From: Salarchaeum sp. JOR-1
GTDB lineage: Archaea; Halobacteriota; Halobacteria; Halobacteriales; Halobacteriaceae
DNA: 64,000 nucleotides
Assembly: GCF_007833275.1 (NCBI RefSeq)
Contig: NZ_CP042241.1
Location: forward strand, 2,108,001 to 2,172,000
Direction: 5' to 3'
The position numbers and the translations under genes are program-made. Of the stretch, positions 23,622 through 32,486 are shown piece after piece (position 1 is the stretch's first letter; every line of letters begins with the position of its first letter). The notes under the pieces are model-generated. The model was not told the origin of the DNA, made no database searches, and saw only the letters and a program-made list of their open reading frames with translations.

Positions 23622-25451
23622 TTAGTACGACCGCTCTTTCGGCTCGTAGGTCTTGTTCTCGCCGTCGAGGATGACGGGGCGGTACCAGAGTTCGGGTTCG
23701 CCGTCGTTCCAGGAGACCATTGTGTGCTTGAGCCACTCGTCGTCCTTGCGCTCCTGGTGTTCCTTGCGCCAGTGGGCGCCGCGGAACTCGTCGCGGGCGA
23801 GCGCGCCCATAGTGAGGGCTTCGGCGATGTCGAGGATGTTCCGGGTTTCGAGGGTGTGCTGGAGGTCGGTGTTGAACGTCCGGGACTTGTCCGCGACGTA
23901 CACGTCCTCGTAGCGTTCCCGGGCGTCCCGGATATCGTGGAGCGTCTCCTCGAGCGCGTCCTCCTCCCGGAAGACGTTGACGTTCGCGGTCATCGTCTTC
24001 TGGATGTCGGAGCGGATTTCGGCGTGCTGGGTTCCCTCGTCCTTCTCCAGGAGGCGCGTGATGCGGTCGTCCTCGCGTTCGACCGCCGCGTTCACCACCG
24101 TCTCGGGGTCGGCGGCAGCGAGGCCGCCGTCGGCAGCGGCTTCGTCGTCGCCGACGGTGCCGAGCGAGGCGGTGGTGTCGATGTCTTCGAGCTCGGGGTT
24201 TGCGGGTTTCCCGGTCTGGATCTTGGGTTCGCCGAAGTCGCGGCCGGCGGCGTGCGAGCCGGCGCGCTTCCCGAACACGATGAGTTCCGGAAGGGCGTTC
24301 CCGCCGAGGCGGTTCCCGCCGTGCACGCTCACGCACGCGCACTCGCCGACGGCGTACAGGCCGTCGATGCACGTCTGACCGTGTTCGTTCGTCTCGATAC
24401 CGCCCATGGCGTAGTGGTGGCCGGGCTTGACGGGCATCGGTTCTTCGAGGCCGTCGACACCCTCGAAGTCCTCCGCGAGGTGGAGGATGTTCTCCAGGCG
24501 GTCGAGTATGCGTTCTTCACCGAGGTGACGCATGTCGAGCATTACGTACTCGTCCTCGAACCCGCGGCCCTCGTTGACTTCCGTGAGCTCGGCGCGCGCG
24601 ACCACGTCGCGGCTGGCGAGTTCGCCGTCGTTGGTCGCGTACCCGTACTCGAACATGAATCGCTCGCCCTCCGTGTTGTAGAGGATGCCGCCCTCCCCGC
24701 GCACGCCCTCACTGATCAGGACGCCGGTCGAGGGGAGCGTCGTCGGGTGGAACTGGATGAACTCCATGTCCTCCATCGGGACGCCGGCGCGGTAGGCCAT
24801 CGCGACGCCGTCGCCGGTGTTCGCGACCGCGTTCGTGGTGTGGTCGAACACCTGCCCCATCCCGCCAGTCGCGAGGATGACGCCGTCGTTCGCGTGGAAG
24901 CCCGCGAGTTCGCCGGTCTGCACGTCGTAGCCGACGATGCCGTGACAGCTGCGTTCGTTCGGGTCGTCCTCGTCCGTGACGGCGAGGTTCGTGACGTACC
25001 ACTCGTCGTACACCTCGATGCCGCGCTTGACGACCTGTTCGTAGAGCGTGTGGAGGAGGTGATGGCCGGTCTCCGCGCCCGCGTACGTGGTGCGGGGGAA
25101 GGAGAGGCCGCCGAACGGCCGCTGACTGACGCGGCCGTCGTCCTCGCGCGAGAAGGGCATTCCCCAGTTTTCGAGCTGGATGACGTTCTCGGGCGCGTCC
25201 TGCGCGAGCGTCTCGACGGCGGGGGCGTCACCGAGGTAGTCCGACCCCTTCATCGTGTCGTACGCGTGGTCTTGCCACGAGTCACCGTTCCGTAGCGCCG
25301 CGTTGATGCCGCCCTCGGCCGCGCCCGTGTGGGAGCGAACCGGGTGGAGTTTCGTGACGAGCGCCACGTCCGCGCCTTCCTCGTGCGCCGCGATGGCCGC
25401 ACGGAGTCCGGCGCCGCCTGCACCGACTACGAGTACGTCGTGTTCGTACAT
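23622..25451 (-). CDS. sdhA: Succinate dehydrogenase flavoprotein subunit SdhA
   Basis: A 609-residue FAD subunit, last gene of sdhCDBA. It oxidises succinate to fumarate in the TCA cycle. The FAD site is VLVVGAGGAGLRAAIAAHEE (residues 6-25). The region around the covalent FAD histidine is HPVRSHTGAAEGGINAAL. The substrate-binding and catalytic segments include EFIQFHPTTLPSTGVLISEG, SEGVRGEGGIL, HYAMGGIETNEHGQT and GNRLGGNALPELIVFGKRAG. The C-terminus ends PKERSY. The start is 3 bp after the sdhB stop. Its stop lies within the terminator cassette shared with panB. Confidence 0.98.
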   Translation of the reverse strand: MYEHDVLVVGAGGAGLRAAIAAHEEGADVALVTKLHPVRSHTGAAEGGINAALRNGDSWQDHAYDTMKGSDYLGDAPAVETLAQDAPENVIQLENWGMPFSREDDGRVSQRPFGGLSFPRTTYAGAETGHHLLHTLYEQVVKRGIEVYDEWYVTNLAVTDEDDPNERSCHGIVGYDVQTGELAGFHANDGVILATGGMGQVFDHTTNAVANTGDGVAMAYRAGVPMEDMEFIQFHPTTLPSTGVLISEGVRGEGGILYNTEGERFMFEYGYATNDGELASRDVVARAELTEVNEGRGFEDEYVMLDMRHLGEERILDRLENILHLAEDFEGVDGLEEPMPVKPGHHYAMGGIETNEHGQTCIDGLYAVGECACVSVHGGNRLGGNALPELIVFGKRAGSHAAGRDFGEPKIQTGKPANPELEDIDTTASLGTVGDDEAAADGGLAAADPETVVNAAVEREDDRITRLLEKDEGTQHAEIRSDIQKTMTANVNVFREEDALEETLHDIRDARERYEDVYVADKSRTFNTDLQHTLETRNILDIAEALTMGALARDEFRGAHWRKEHQERKDDEWLKHTMVSWNDGEPELWYRPVILDGENKTYEPKERSY

Positions 25452-25454
25452 GAT

Positions 25455-26297
25455 TTACCAGAATTTGAGATTGCTCTTCACGGCTTCTCGCTTGAGCTCC
25501 TGAATGTGCTCCGTGAGCGGGATGTCCTTCGGACAGACCGTGGTACAGGAGAACTGGGTCTGGCAGCGCCAGACGCCGTGTTCCTGTTCGATGATTTCGA
25601 GGCGTTCCTGCTGGCGGTCGTCGCCCTCGCGGTCGTCGAAGTAGAACCGGTAGGCCTTGTTGATGGCCGCGGGGCCGAGGTACTCGTTGTCGCCAGCGGC
25701 GATGTTGCAGGAGGACATGCACGCGCCACACCAGATGCAGCGCGTGCTCATCTTGATCTTCTCCCGGTTCTCGCGGGACTGAAGCTGCTCGCCCTCCGGT
25801 TCCTCGTTCGGACTGAAGTAGGGTTCCACCGACTCCATCTGGTCGTAGAAGTGCTCCATCTCCACGACGAGGTCTTTCACCACGTCCGCGTGCGGGAGCG
25901 GTTCGACTCGAACCGTGTCGGAGTTGTTCAGATCCTGAATCTGGGTCTGACAACCGAGGCGCTGACTGCCGTTGATGAACAGCGCGTCCGACCCGCAGAC
26001 GGCCTGGCGGCAGGAGTGCCGGAAGGTGAGACTGGAGTCGAAGTGGTCGCGGGCGTGCATCAGGGCGTCCAGCACGGTCATCCCCTGTTTTCGCGGGACG
26101 TGGAACGTGTCGAAGCGCGGTTCCTGTTTGTCCGCGATCTCGGGGTCGTACCGGAATACCTTCAGTTCGACCGTGTCCTCGGCGGTCTCGGTTGCGGAGG
26201 ACGCGGCTTCCTCGGCGCGTTCTTCCTTGCGTTCGAGGCGTTCGGCCTGTGGATCCGTTTCCGACTCGGTCTGCGTGTCCGGTGATTGCGTGCTCAT
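25455..26297 (-). CDS. sdhB: Succinate dehydrogenase iron-sulfur subunit SdhB
   Basis: A 280-residue subunit carrying three Fe-S clusters that pass electrons from SdhA to quinone. The N-terminal ferredoxin domain has the [2Fe-2S] cysteines in SCRQAVCGSDALFINGSQRL followed by GC. The C-terminal domain has CIWCGACMSSC and CQTQFSCTTVCPKD for the [4Fe-4S] and [3Fe-4S] centres. An acidic extension of about 40 residues rich in Glu, Ala and Thr precedes the conserved part. The ATG overlaps the sdhD stop by 4 bp. Confidence 0.98.
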   Translation of the reverse strand: MSTQSPDTQTESETDPQAERLERKEERAEEAASSATETAEDTVELKVFRYDPEIADKQEPRFDTFHVPRKQGMTVLDALMHARDHFDSSLTFRHSCRQAVCGSDALFINGSQRLGCQTQIQDLNNSDTVRVEPLPHADVVKDLVVEMEHFYDQMESVEPYFSPNEEPEGEQLQSRENREKIKMSTRCIWCGACMSSCNIAAGDNEYLGPAAINKAYRFYFDDREGDDRQQERLEIIEQEHGVWRCQTQFSCTTVCPKDIPLTEHIQELKREAVKSNLKFW

Positions 26298-26665
26298 AGT
26301 AGACTACCTCCGGCGAGTGCGAACGAGACGCGGAGCCCCTGCACGAACAGGGCGGCTCCCGCGACGATCAGCACCCACTTCGCGACGCGCTTCGGCGTGC
26401 CGCTGATTCCCTGATTGACGAGTGCGTTGTAGATGCCGTTGACGCCGTGGAACGTCGCCGTTCCGAGGAACAACACCATCGTCAGCCAGTACGCCGGTAC
26501 CTCCATTCGGCCCATGCTGCCCGCGAACGTGATTTCGGGCGCGTGGTTGTAGAAGTGCAGGAGGAAGAAGTGGAACGCGAGCGTCACAACGAGGAACGCC
26601 GCGGTTGCTCGCTGCAGGAACCACGCCAGGCCGCCGCGACTGAACGAGGAGTAACGTTCTGCCAT
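26294..26665 (-). CDS. sdhD: Succinate dehydrogenase membrane anchor SdhD
   Basis: A 123-residue membrane subunit with three predicted helices: ATAAFLVVTLAFHFFLLHFY, PAYWLTMVLFLGTATFHGVN and VLIVAGAALFVQGLRVSFAL. The histidines in AFHFFLLHFYNHAPE and TFHGVNGIYN are candidate haem or quinone-site ligands. It starts 1 bp after the sdhC stop and overlaps sdhB by 4 bp. Its identity rests on position and topology as much as on sequence, since anchors diverge quickly. Confidence 0.9.
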   Translation of the reverse strand: MAERYSSFSRGGLAWFLQRATAAFLVVTLAFHFFLLHFYNHAPEITFAGSMGRMEVPAYWLTMVLFLGTATFHGVNGIYNALVNQGISGTPKRVAKWVLIVAGAALFVQGLRVSFALAGGSLL

Positions 26666-26666
26666 G

Positions 26667-27092
26667 TTAGAATGCCCCCGCGAGGAACGTCGGGACGCTC
26701 GCCACGACGATAGCGCCGGTGAGGACGAGCGACGCGTAGAAGCTCTTGTCTTGCTGTTCGAGTCCGAGTCCGAGATCCACGAGGAGCAGGCGAACGCCGT
26801 TCAGGATGTGGAAGACGGCGACCGCGAGCAGACCAACCTCGAGGAATCGGACGATGACGATGCTTTCGAGGCCGTGGAGCGTCTGGGTGTAGATGTCCTC
26901 GCCGTTCGCGATGACGGCGGCGGACGCGTCCGCCGCTTCGATGGACGTGCTGAGAACGGCGATGTGCGTGAACAGGTACGCGATGAGTACCCACCCCGTG
27001 AACTTATGAAACACCCAGGCCCACATGCCGGCCGAGAACTCCCGCCATCGGCCGAAGTCCTCGATGAGGCCCCGGTCGTACGACTGACTCAT
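26667..27092 (-). CDS. sdhC: Succinate dehydrogenase cytochrome b subunit SdhC
   Basis: A 141-residue membrane subunit and first gene of the operon. Three helices can be seen: [40 protein letters not shown] and [26 protein letters not shown] and the histidine in FTHIAVL or [10 protein letters not shown] fit the cytochrome b556 signature. ATG 27092 ([16 protein letters not shown]) is chosen over an upstream in-frame start, because the extension is poor sequence and lies in the promoter. TTCTATG about 28 bp upstream is a weak TATA candidate. Confidence 0.92.
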   Translation of the reverse strand: MSQSYDRGLIEDFGRWREFSAGMWAWVFHKFTGWVLIAYLFTHIAVLSTSIEAADASAAVIANGEDIYTQTLHGLESIVIVRFLEVGLLAVAVFHILNGVRLLLVDLGLGLEQQDKSFYASLVLTGAIVVASVPTFLAGAF

Positions 27093-27143
27093 ACCACGTG
27101 AACCTCTGGCCCCGCTCCACATAGAAGTTACTAACCCCGCATC

Positions 27144-28166
27144 CTACGCGGGTCGCTGGGGCGTCGTGCCGGCGCGGTCGCGTTCGTACGCGCGCCGCGT
27201 GGATTCGTCGAGTTCGACGAGGTGGCAGAGCGGGTTCCCGGGGTAGACGACGGGGTTTTCGAGGAGGCCGACGAGCAGTCCCGTGAACGGCGCGGCCACC
27301 GCGTCTCGCGTGGACTTGAACGGGTTCGTGATGGTGCAGATCCTGTCGCCCTCGCGAACGAGGTCGCCGTGCGCGTAGTGGGTCTCGACGATGCCGCCGG
27401 CGTCCGCTCGGAGCCACGTCTTCTCGCCGGAGTCGATGACGGTCCGCCAGCCCGGCCAGTCCACGGGGTCGGCGGGGTGGAGGCCGTACTGGGCGAGCAC
27501 GCTCGCGACGCCGTCGAGCGCCTCGTCGATGAACCGCCGCTGGAACCGGTGGGCCTCCCCCATCTCGACCGTGACGGTGGGGACGCCGGCGTCGCTCGCT
27601 TCCCGGCGGAGCGTCCCGTCGGGGCCGGTGCTGTCGATGATGACGTTCGACCCGAACGCGCGCGCGAGCGCCGCCACGTTCTCGTCGTCCATGTCGGCGC
27701 GGACGTGGAGCATGTTCGACCGGCCGCGCGTCGAGGTGTGGAAGTCCATCCCGTAGTCGCAGGGTTCGATGAAGTTCGTGAACAGCTGGTGCGCCATCCG
27801 CTTCGCGCTCGTCGAGGTGTCGTTCCCGGGGAAGGAGCGGTTGAGGTCGCGGTCGTAGATCGGGAGGTAGCGCTGCTGGGCGGTGAACCCGGGGACGTTC
27901 ACGACGGGCAGGCAGACGAGCGTCCCGTGGAGGTTGTCGTGCGGCCAGTCCTGTGCGACCTCCCGCACGACCTCGATGCCGTTGAGTTCGTCGCCGTGCA
28001 CGGCCGCGGAGAGGAACACCGTCGGGCCGTCGTGGGGGCCGTTGACGATGGTGACGGGGATGCGGACGGGATCTCCGAGGTAGGTCTCGCTGATGCTGTA
28101 CCGGATGTCGGCGGTCTCCCCCGGGTCGACTCGGCCGCCGTTGTACGTGAACGCCCCGTCTGTCAT
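27144..28166 (-). CDS. Succinylglutamate desuccinylase/aspartoacylase-like zinc hydrolase
   Basis: A 340-residue M14-like metallohydrolase of the AstE/aspartoacylase family. Zinc ligands are in AAVHGDELNGIEVVRE (HGDE, about residues 54-57) and GMDFHTSTRGR. The substrate-binding arginine pair lies in DRDLNRSFPG. A C-terminal barrel-like segment (LRADAGGIVETHYAHGDLVR, AAPFTGLLVGLL) is typical. The family removes acyl or amino-acyl groups from amino-acid or peptide ends. It is divergent, 95 bp away, from a RimK ligase fused to a retropepsin-like domain; such genes are known to cluster together. I infer it trims products of that ligase. ATG 28166 is chosen from a TATA box about 27 bp upstream. 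Confidence 0.88.
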   Translation of the reverse strand: MTDGAFTYNGGRVDPGETADIRYSISETYLGDPVRIPVTIVNGPHDGPTVFLSAAVHGDELNGIEVVREVAQDWPHDNLHGTLVCLPVVNVPGFTAQQRYLPIYDRDLNRSFPGNDTSTSAKRMAHQLFTNFIEPCDYGMDFHTSTRGRSNMLHVRADMDDENVAALARAFGSNVIIDSTGPDGTLRREASDAGVPTVTVEMGEAHRFQRRFIDEALDGVASVLAQYGLHPADPVDWPGWRTVIDSGEKTWLRADAGGIVETHYAHGDLVREGDRICTITNPFKSTRDAVAAPFTGLLVGLLENPVVYPGNPLCHLVELDESTRRAYERDRAGTTPQRPA

Positions 28167-28186
28167 TACCGGGTCTGGGGGCCGGA

Positions 28187-28238
28187 CGCGTAAAAGCGTG
28201 TGCGGGCGGACGGCCAGCAGGATGCGGCATGCCTTTAG
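28187..28238. promoter_or_regulatory. Divergent promoter, aspartoacylase-like gene and rimK fusion
   Basis: CGTAAAAGCG (about 28188-28197), read on the minus strand, is a TATA-like box about 27 bp before the ATG at 28166. CCTTTAG (28230-28236) is the box about 28 bp before the ATG at 28262. The two genes could be co-regulated from this 95-bp gap. Confidence 0.45.
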
Positions 28239-28261
28239 TCCGTCCACGAGTCAGTTCGTCT

Positions 28262-29596
28262 ATGACCGAGTCGGTACACGTAGGGGTTCTGAGCCTACAC
28301 ACTTCGAAGGAGACGAAAGCCATCCTGAACGCAGTAGAGGCGCTCGGACACGAGTCGACGTGGCTTCGCGAGGAGACGCTGTCCGTGGACGTGCGGGACG
28401 GCGAGGTGACGCTAGACCCGGACGTGGACGTGGTCGTGAACCGCCTCCTGCTGTCGAACACGGAACAGCCGGCGGAACTCCTCGGACTGGCACACACGCT
28501 GGAGGGCGTGACGCCGATGCTGAACGAGCCGTCGAGCGTCCTGACGGCGTTCCACAAGTACGCGACCGCCACGCACCTCACGGCAGCCGGTCTGTCCGTG
28601 CCGAATGCGTTCCTCTCGCTGTCGGCGGATCGCTTGAACGCGGAGCGCCCCCGGTTCGGCGAGGAGGCCGTGTTCAAGACCGCCATCGGGACGCACGGCG
28701 GTGGGACGTGGAAGGTCGGGGCAGACGAGGACGTGAACCCCCGCGTGGGCGAGCGGTACGCGTTCCTGCAGGAGCTCATCGACCGCGACGAAGACCGGCA
28801 CCGCGACCTCCGCGTGTACGTGGTCGACGGCGAAGTCATCGCGTCGATGCGGCGGTTCGCTCCCGAGAACGACTGGCGGACGAACGTCGCGCTCGGCGGG
28901 GACGTCGAGGGCGTCGCCGACCTCCCCGCGGACGCGGAGTCGCTCGCGCGGGACGCCGCGTCGACGCTCGGCCTCGACATGGCCGGCGTGGATCTCGTGG
29001 AGGGCGAGGACGGCTGGTACGTCCTCGAAGTCAACCCCACCGCGGGCTTCAAGGGCCTGTTCGAGGCGACGAGCACGAGTCCGGCGCCGGACATCGCGCG
29101 GCTCGCGGTCGAGCGCGTGGGCGGGAGCGTTGACGCCGACGCGGTCGAGCGCCTCCGCGGGCAGTTCGACACCTCGACGCCGTCGAGCGCGCCGCGGACG
29201 CCGGGCGCGCCGACGGAGCAGCGCACCATCGGATACACGGAGGAAGTCCTCGTCTCGGGGACGAGCGGCACCGAGCGCACGCTCGCGAAGTCAGACACGG
29301 GCGCTTCGCGCACCAGTCTCGACACGTCGCTCGCCGCGACAATCGGCGCCGGCCCGATCAAGCGCATGACGAAGGTGAAGTCGGGGAGCATGAAACAGGG
29401 GAAGGCGCGGCCCGTCGTGGACATCGTGGTGAGCGTGAACGGCGACCGGCACACCGTCGCCGCGAGCCTCGAAGACCGCGGCCACATGGACTACCCGCTC
29501 CTGCTCGGCCGGGACATCCTCAAGCACTACCACGTGGACGTGACGCGGACGACGGACGGCGAGAAAGCGGAGGAAGAGGAACTGGACGAGGAGTAG
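28262..29596 (+). CDS. RimK-type ATP-grasp ligase fused to a retropepsin-like (RLAN) domain
   Basis: A 444-residue two-domain protein. Residues 1 to about 280 are a RimK-family ATP-grasp amino-acid ligase: FKTAIGTHGGGTWKVG (ATP loop), RYAFLQELIDRDEDRHRDLR, VYVVDGEVIASMRRFA and DLVEGEDGWYVLEVNPTAGF (metal-binding E-x-N). After a Thr/Ser/Pro linker, residues about 315-435 match the RimK-linked aspartyl-protease-like domain: the catalytic-type DTGA in AKSDTGASRTSLD, and YPLLLGRDIL where retropepsins have a LIGRDFL-like motif. Such ligases add amino acids, often glutamate, to proteins or small molecules; the protease-like domain is thought to remove or process them. Its divergent neighbour is an aspartoacylase-like hydrolase. 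ATG 28262 has a TATA box about 28 bp upstream. Confidence 0.88.
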   Translation: MTESVHVGVLSLHTSKETKAILNAVEALGHESTWLREETLSVDVRDGEVTLDPDVDVVVNRLLLSNTEQPAELLGLAHTLEGVTPMLNEPSSVLTAFHKYATATHLTAAGLSVPNAFLSLSADRLNAERPRFGEEAVFKTAIGTHGGGTWKVGADEDVNPRVGERYAFLQELIDRDEDRHRDLRVYVVDGEVIASMRRFAPENDWRTNVALGGDVEGVADLPADAESLARDAASTLGLDMAGVDLVEGEDGWYVLEVNPTAGFKGLFEATSTSPAPDIARLAVERVGGSVDADAVERLRGQFDTSTPSSAPRTPGAPTEQRTIGYTEEVLVSGTSGTERTLAKSDTGASRTSLDTSLAATIGAGPIKRMTKVKSGSMKQGKARPVVDIVVSVNGDRHTVAASLEDRGHMDYPLLLGRDILKHYHVDVTRTTDGEKAEEEELDEE

Positions 29597-29597
29597 C

Positions 29598-30203
29598 CTA
29601 GTCCTCGACTTCGTCGACGGCTTCGGCGATGTTCTCCTCGGCGCGCCAGAGGTAGAGGGTCGCGTAACTCCGGTACGGACGCCAGCGCTCGGCGCGTTCA
29701 CGCATTGCGGCGCGCGTGAGGTCTCCTTCGAACACCGTCTTCATTCCCTTCCGAACGCCCAGATCGCCGACGGGGAACACGTCCTCGCGGCCGAGCGAGA
29801 ACAGGAGTTGCATGTCCGCGGTCCACTCGCCGACGCCCGTAATCGAGGTGAGTTCGTCGCGCACCTCGTCGTCGCTCAGTTCCTCGAAGAACCCTTTGCT
29901 GTAGTCGTTCTCGGTGAACGCGTCCGCGATGTTGTTCACGTACCGCGTCTTCTGCCGGGACAGCCCGGCGTCCCGCAGCACCTCGTCGTCGGCCTCCCGA
30001 ATTCCGTCGGGCGTCACGTCGACGGCGTCGAACAGGCGTTCGCGGGTCGCGGACGCGGACGCCATCGACACCTGCTGGCGGATAACTGAGGTGACGAACC
30101 GCGCGAAGACGTCCTCGGCGGGGTCGATGGTGAGTTCGCCGTGCGCCTCGACCAGCGGCCCGAGATGAGGGTCGTCGCGGAGGAAGTCGTGAGGGTCGCT
30201 CAT
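29598..30203 (-). CDS. alkA: DNA-3-methyladenine glycosylase II (AlkA-like)
   Basis: A 201-residue HhH-GPD base-excision glycosylase that removes alkylated purines such as 3-methyladenine. The helix-hairpin-helix is LTSITGVGEWTADMQLLFSL (about residues 115-134). The catalytic aspartate follows in VFPVGDLGVRKGM (Asp about 144). The N-terminal region FVTSVIRQQVSMASASATRE is also typical. It lacks the N-terminal TBP-like domain of E. coli AlkA and matches the short archaeal form. It is convergent with the RimK fusion, with one base between the stops. Confidence 0.93.
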   Translation of the reverse strand: MSDPHDFLRDDPHLGPLVEAHGELTIDPAEDVFARFVTSVIRQQVSMASASATRERLFDAVDVTPDGIREADDEVLRDAGLSRQKTRYVNNIADAFTENDYSKGFFEELSDDEVRDELTSITGVGEWTADMQLLFSLGREDVFPVGDLGVRKGMKTVFEGDLTRAAMRERAERWRPYRSYATLYLWRAEENIAEAVDEVED

Positions 30204-30327
30204 ACCCGTGGAAGGACGGCGACGAGAATAGGCGTTACGTCACCCGTGAAAACCCGTGTAAACCCGCGAATCGTTCACGTCGGGCAGGAGGGAAACCTTC
30301 AATCGGCGTCCGTGTGACTCGTCGAAT

Positions 30328-32298
30328 ATGGATATCGAAAACATCGACACCATCGCGGTGCTCGGCGCTGGAAGCATGGGCCACGGCATCGCGGAGGTCG
30401 CCGCGCTCGCGGGGTACGACGTGAACCTGCGGGACATCAAAGAAGAGTTCGTGCAGAACGGCTACGAGCAGATCGAGTGGAGCCTCGACAAGCTCGCCGA
30501 CAGCGGCCAGATAACCGAGGACGAGGCCGAGAGCGCGCTCGACCGCGTAACCCCGGTGGTGGACATGGAGGAGGCGACGGGCGACGTCGACTTCGTCGTT
30601 GAGGCCGTCCCGGAGAAGATGGACATCAAGAAGAACGTCTACCGGGAGCTCGAAGACCACGCGCCCGAGGACGCGGTGTTCGCGACGAACACCTCCTCGC
30701 TCTCCATCACGGATCTCTCCGAGGTGACGGAGCGACCCGAGCGCTTCTGCGGGATGCACTTCTTCAATCCCCCCATCCGGATGCAGCTGGTGGAGGTCAT
30801 CTCCGGCGAGCACACCGACGACGACGTGCTCGACCTCACCGAAGCCCTCGCGCGTGAGTTCGAGAAGACGCCCGTGCGCGTCCGAAAGGACAGCCCGGGG
30901 TTCATCGTGAACCGCGTGCTCGTCCCGCTCCTCAACGAGGCCGCGTGGACCGTCCACGAGGAGGACGCGACCATCGCGGAGGTCGACTCCACGACGAAGT
31001 ACGAGATGGGCCTCCCGATGGGGTCGTTCGAGCTCGCAGACCAGGTCGGCATCGACGTGGCGCTGGACGTGCTCGAGTACATGAACGACGTGCTCGGCGC
31101 GGCCTACGAGCCGTGCCCGCTCCTCGTGGAGAAGGTCGAGGCGGACGAACTCGGGAAGAAGTCCGGGCAGGGGTTCTACGACTACGAGGACGGCGGCCCC
31201 GACATCCCGACCGACGAGTCGTCGGAGGACGTGCGCCTCCGCCTCACGGCCGTGATGGCGAACGAGGTCGCGAAGCTCGTCGGCAACGACGTGGCCGACC
31301 CCGCCGAAATCGACGAGGCCGTGATGCTCGGCGCGGGCTTCCCGGACGGCCCCGCCCGCCTCGCGGACGACACCGGTCTCGCGACCCTGCGTGACACGCT
31401 CGACGACCTCCACGAGGAGACCGGCGCGGAGCGCTACGCGCCCGCCGACTACCTCGTCGAGCTCGCCGACACGGAGGGGAACTTCCACCCCGAGCACGGC
31501 GGCGAGGAGACCGAGCAGGAGTTCGACACCATCAGCATGGAGGTGACGGAGAACGTCGGGCAGATCACGCTCGACCGCCCGCACCGCATGAACACCGTGA
31601 ACGAGGCGCTGCTCGAGGAGCTCGGCAGTGCCATCGACGCACTGGAGGACGACGAGGACGCGCGCGCCATCCTCATCACAGGCGCGGGCGACCAGGCGTT
31701 CAGCGCCGGCGCTGACGTGCAGTCCATGGCCGGGAGCGCCGACCCGCTCGACGCCGTCGAACTCTCCCGGCTCGGCCAGTCCACGTTCGGCAAGCTCGAA
31801 GCGGCCGACCTCCCGGTCGTCGCCGGTATCGACGGCTACTGCCTCGGCGGCGGCATGGAGATGGCGACCTGCGCCGACCTCCGCGTCGCCAGCCAGCGCA
31901 GCGAGTTCGGCCAGCCCGAACACAACCTCGGCCTGCTCCCCGGCTGGGGCGGCACCCAGCGGTTGAAGAACATCGTCGGCGAGGGCCGCGCGAAGGAGAT
32001 CATCTTCACCGCCGACCGCTACGAGGCCGCCGAGATGGAGTCCTACGGCTTCGTGAACGAGGTCACGCAGAACGACAGCCTCGAAGACGAGGCGTTCGAC
32101 CTCGCGCGCGACCTCGCGCAGGGCCCGCCGCTCGCCCAGAAGTACACGAAGCGCGCGATGCGCGCCGGCCGCGACAGCACCGACGCCGGTCTCGAAGCCG
32201 AAGCCCAGGCCTTCGGACAGCTGATGAACACCGACGACCTCATGGAGGGCGTCACCGCCTTCATGGGCGACCGCGACCCCGACTTCCAGGGCGAGTAA
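30328..32298 (+). CDS. Fused 3-hydroxyacyl-CoA dehydrogenase/enoyl-CoA hydratase
   Basis: A 656-residue bifunctional beta-oxidation enzyme with the archaeal order, dehydrogenase first. Residues 1 to about 285 bind NAD (VLGAGSMGHGIAEVAALAGY) and hold the dehydrogenase core: FFNPPIRMQLVEVISGEHT and KDSPGFIVNRVLVPLLNEA. A second helical dehydrogenase domain runs to about 390. Residues about 405-656 are a crotonase fold with both catalytic glutamates in LGGGMEMATCADL and FGQPEHNLGLLPGWGGTQRL, and the oxyanion-hole motif FSAGADVQSM. It would hydrate enoyl-CoA and oxidise the 3-hydroxyacyl-CoA. Bacterial FadB has the domains in the opposite order. It is a single-gene unit. Confidence 0.95.
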   Translation: MDIENIDTIAVLGAGSMGHGIAEVAALAGYDVNLRDIKEEFVQNGYEQIEWSLDKLADSGQITEDEAESALDRVTPVVDMEEATGDVDFVVEAVPEKMDIKKNVYRELEDHAPEDAVFATNTSSLSITDLSEVTERPERFCGMHFFNPPIRMQLVEVISGEHTDDDVLDLTEALAREFEKTPVRVRKDSPGFIVNRVLVPLLNEAAWTVHEEDATIAEVDSTTKYEMGLPMGSFELADQVGIDVALDVLEYMNDVLGAAYEPCPLLVEKVEADELGKKSGQGFYDYEDGGPDIPTDESSEDVRLRLTAVMANEVAKLVGNDVADPAEIDEAVMLGAGFPDGPARLADDTGLATLRDTLDDLHEETGAERYAPADYLVELADTEGNFHPEHGGEETEQEFDTISMEVTENVGQITLDRPHRMNTVNEALLEELGSAIDALEDDEDARAILITGAGDQAFSAGADVQSMAGSADPLDAVELSRLGQSTFGKLEAADLPVVAGIDGYCLGGGMEMATCADLRVASQRSEFGQPEHNLGLLPGWGGTQRLKNIVGEGRAKEIIFTADRYEAAEMESYGFVNEVTQNDSLEDEAFDLARDLAQGPPLAQKYTKRAMRAGRDSTDAGLEAEAQAFGQLMNTDDLMEGVTAFMGDRDPDFQGE

Positions 32299-32373
32299 CC
32301 CGCTCGCAGTCCCCGCTTTTCTCGCGACCGACCGAAGTGTGTCGACGCGTTCCACACCCACCGCGAGTAGAGA

Positions 32374-32383
32374 GATTTAAGAG
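32374..32383 (+). promoter_or_regulatory. TATA box of tRNA-Glu
   Basis: GATTTAAGAG is centred about 33 bp before the first base of tRNA-Glu, leaving room for a short 5' leader to be removed by RNase P. Confidence 0.5.
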
Positions 32384-32411
32384 TCCGTGTCCTCTCACTC
32401 AGAATGCGAAC

Positions 32412-32486
32412 GCTCGATTGGTGTAGTCCGGCCAATCATGAGGGCCTTTCGAGCCCCCGACAGGGGTTCAAATCCCCTATCGAGCA
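32412..32486 (+). tRNA. tRNA-Glu (anticodon UUC)
   Basis: The acceptor stem GCTCGAT pairs with ATCGAGC, with discriminator A. The D arm contains AGTCCGGCCAATC, as in archaeal tRNA-Glu. The anticodon stem AGGGC pairs with GCCCC around the loop CTTTCGA, giving anticodon TTC. The T arm is AGGGGTTCAAATCCCCT. The first anticodon-stem pair is an A-C mismatch. CCA is not encoded. Confidence 0.93.

Noticed and set aside
27004-29487. Open frame of 827 codons on the minus strand
   Set aside because: It runs antisense through the RimK fusion and out of frame through the aspartoacylase-like and sdhC genes. Composition is Ser/Arg/Pro-rich with no domain.
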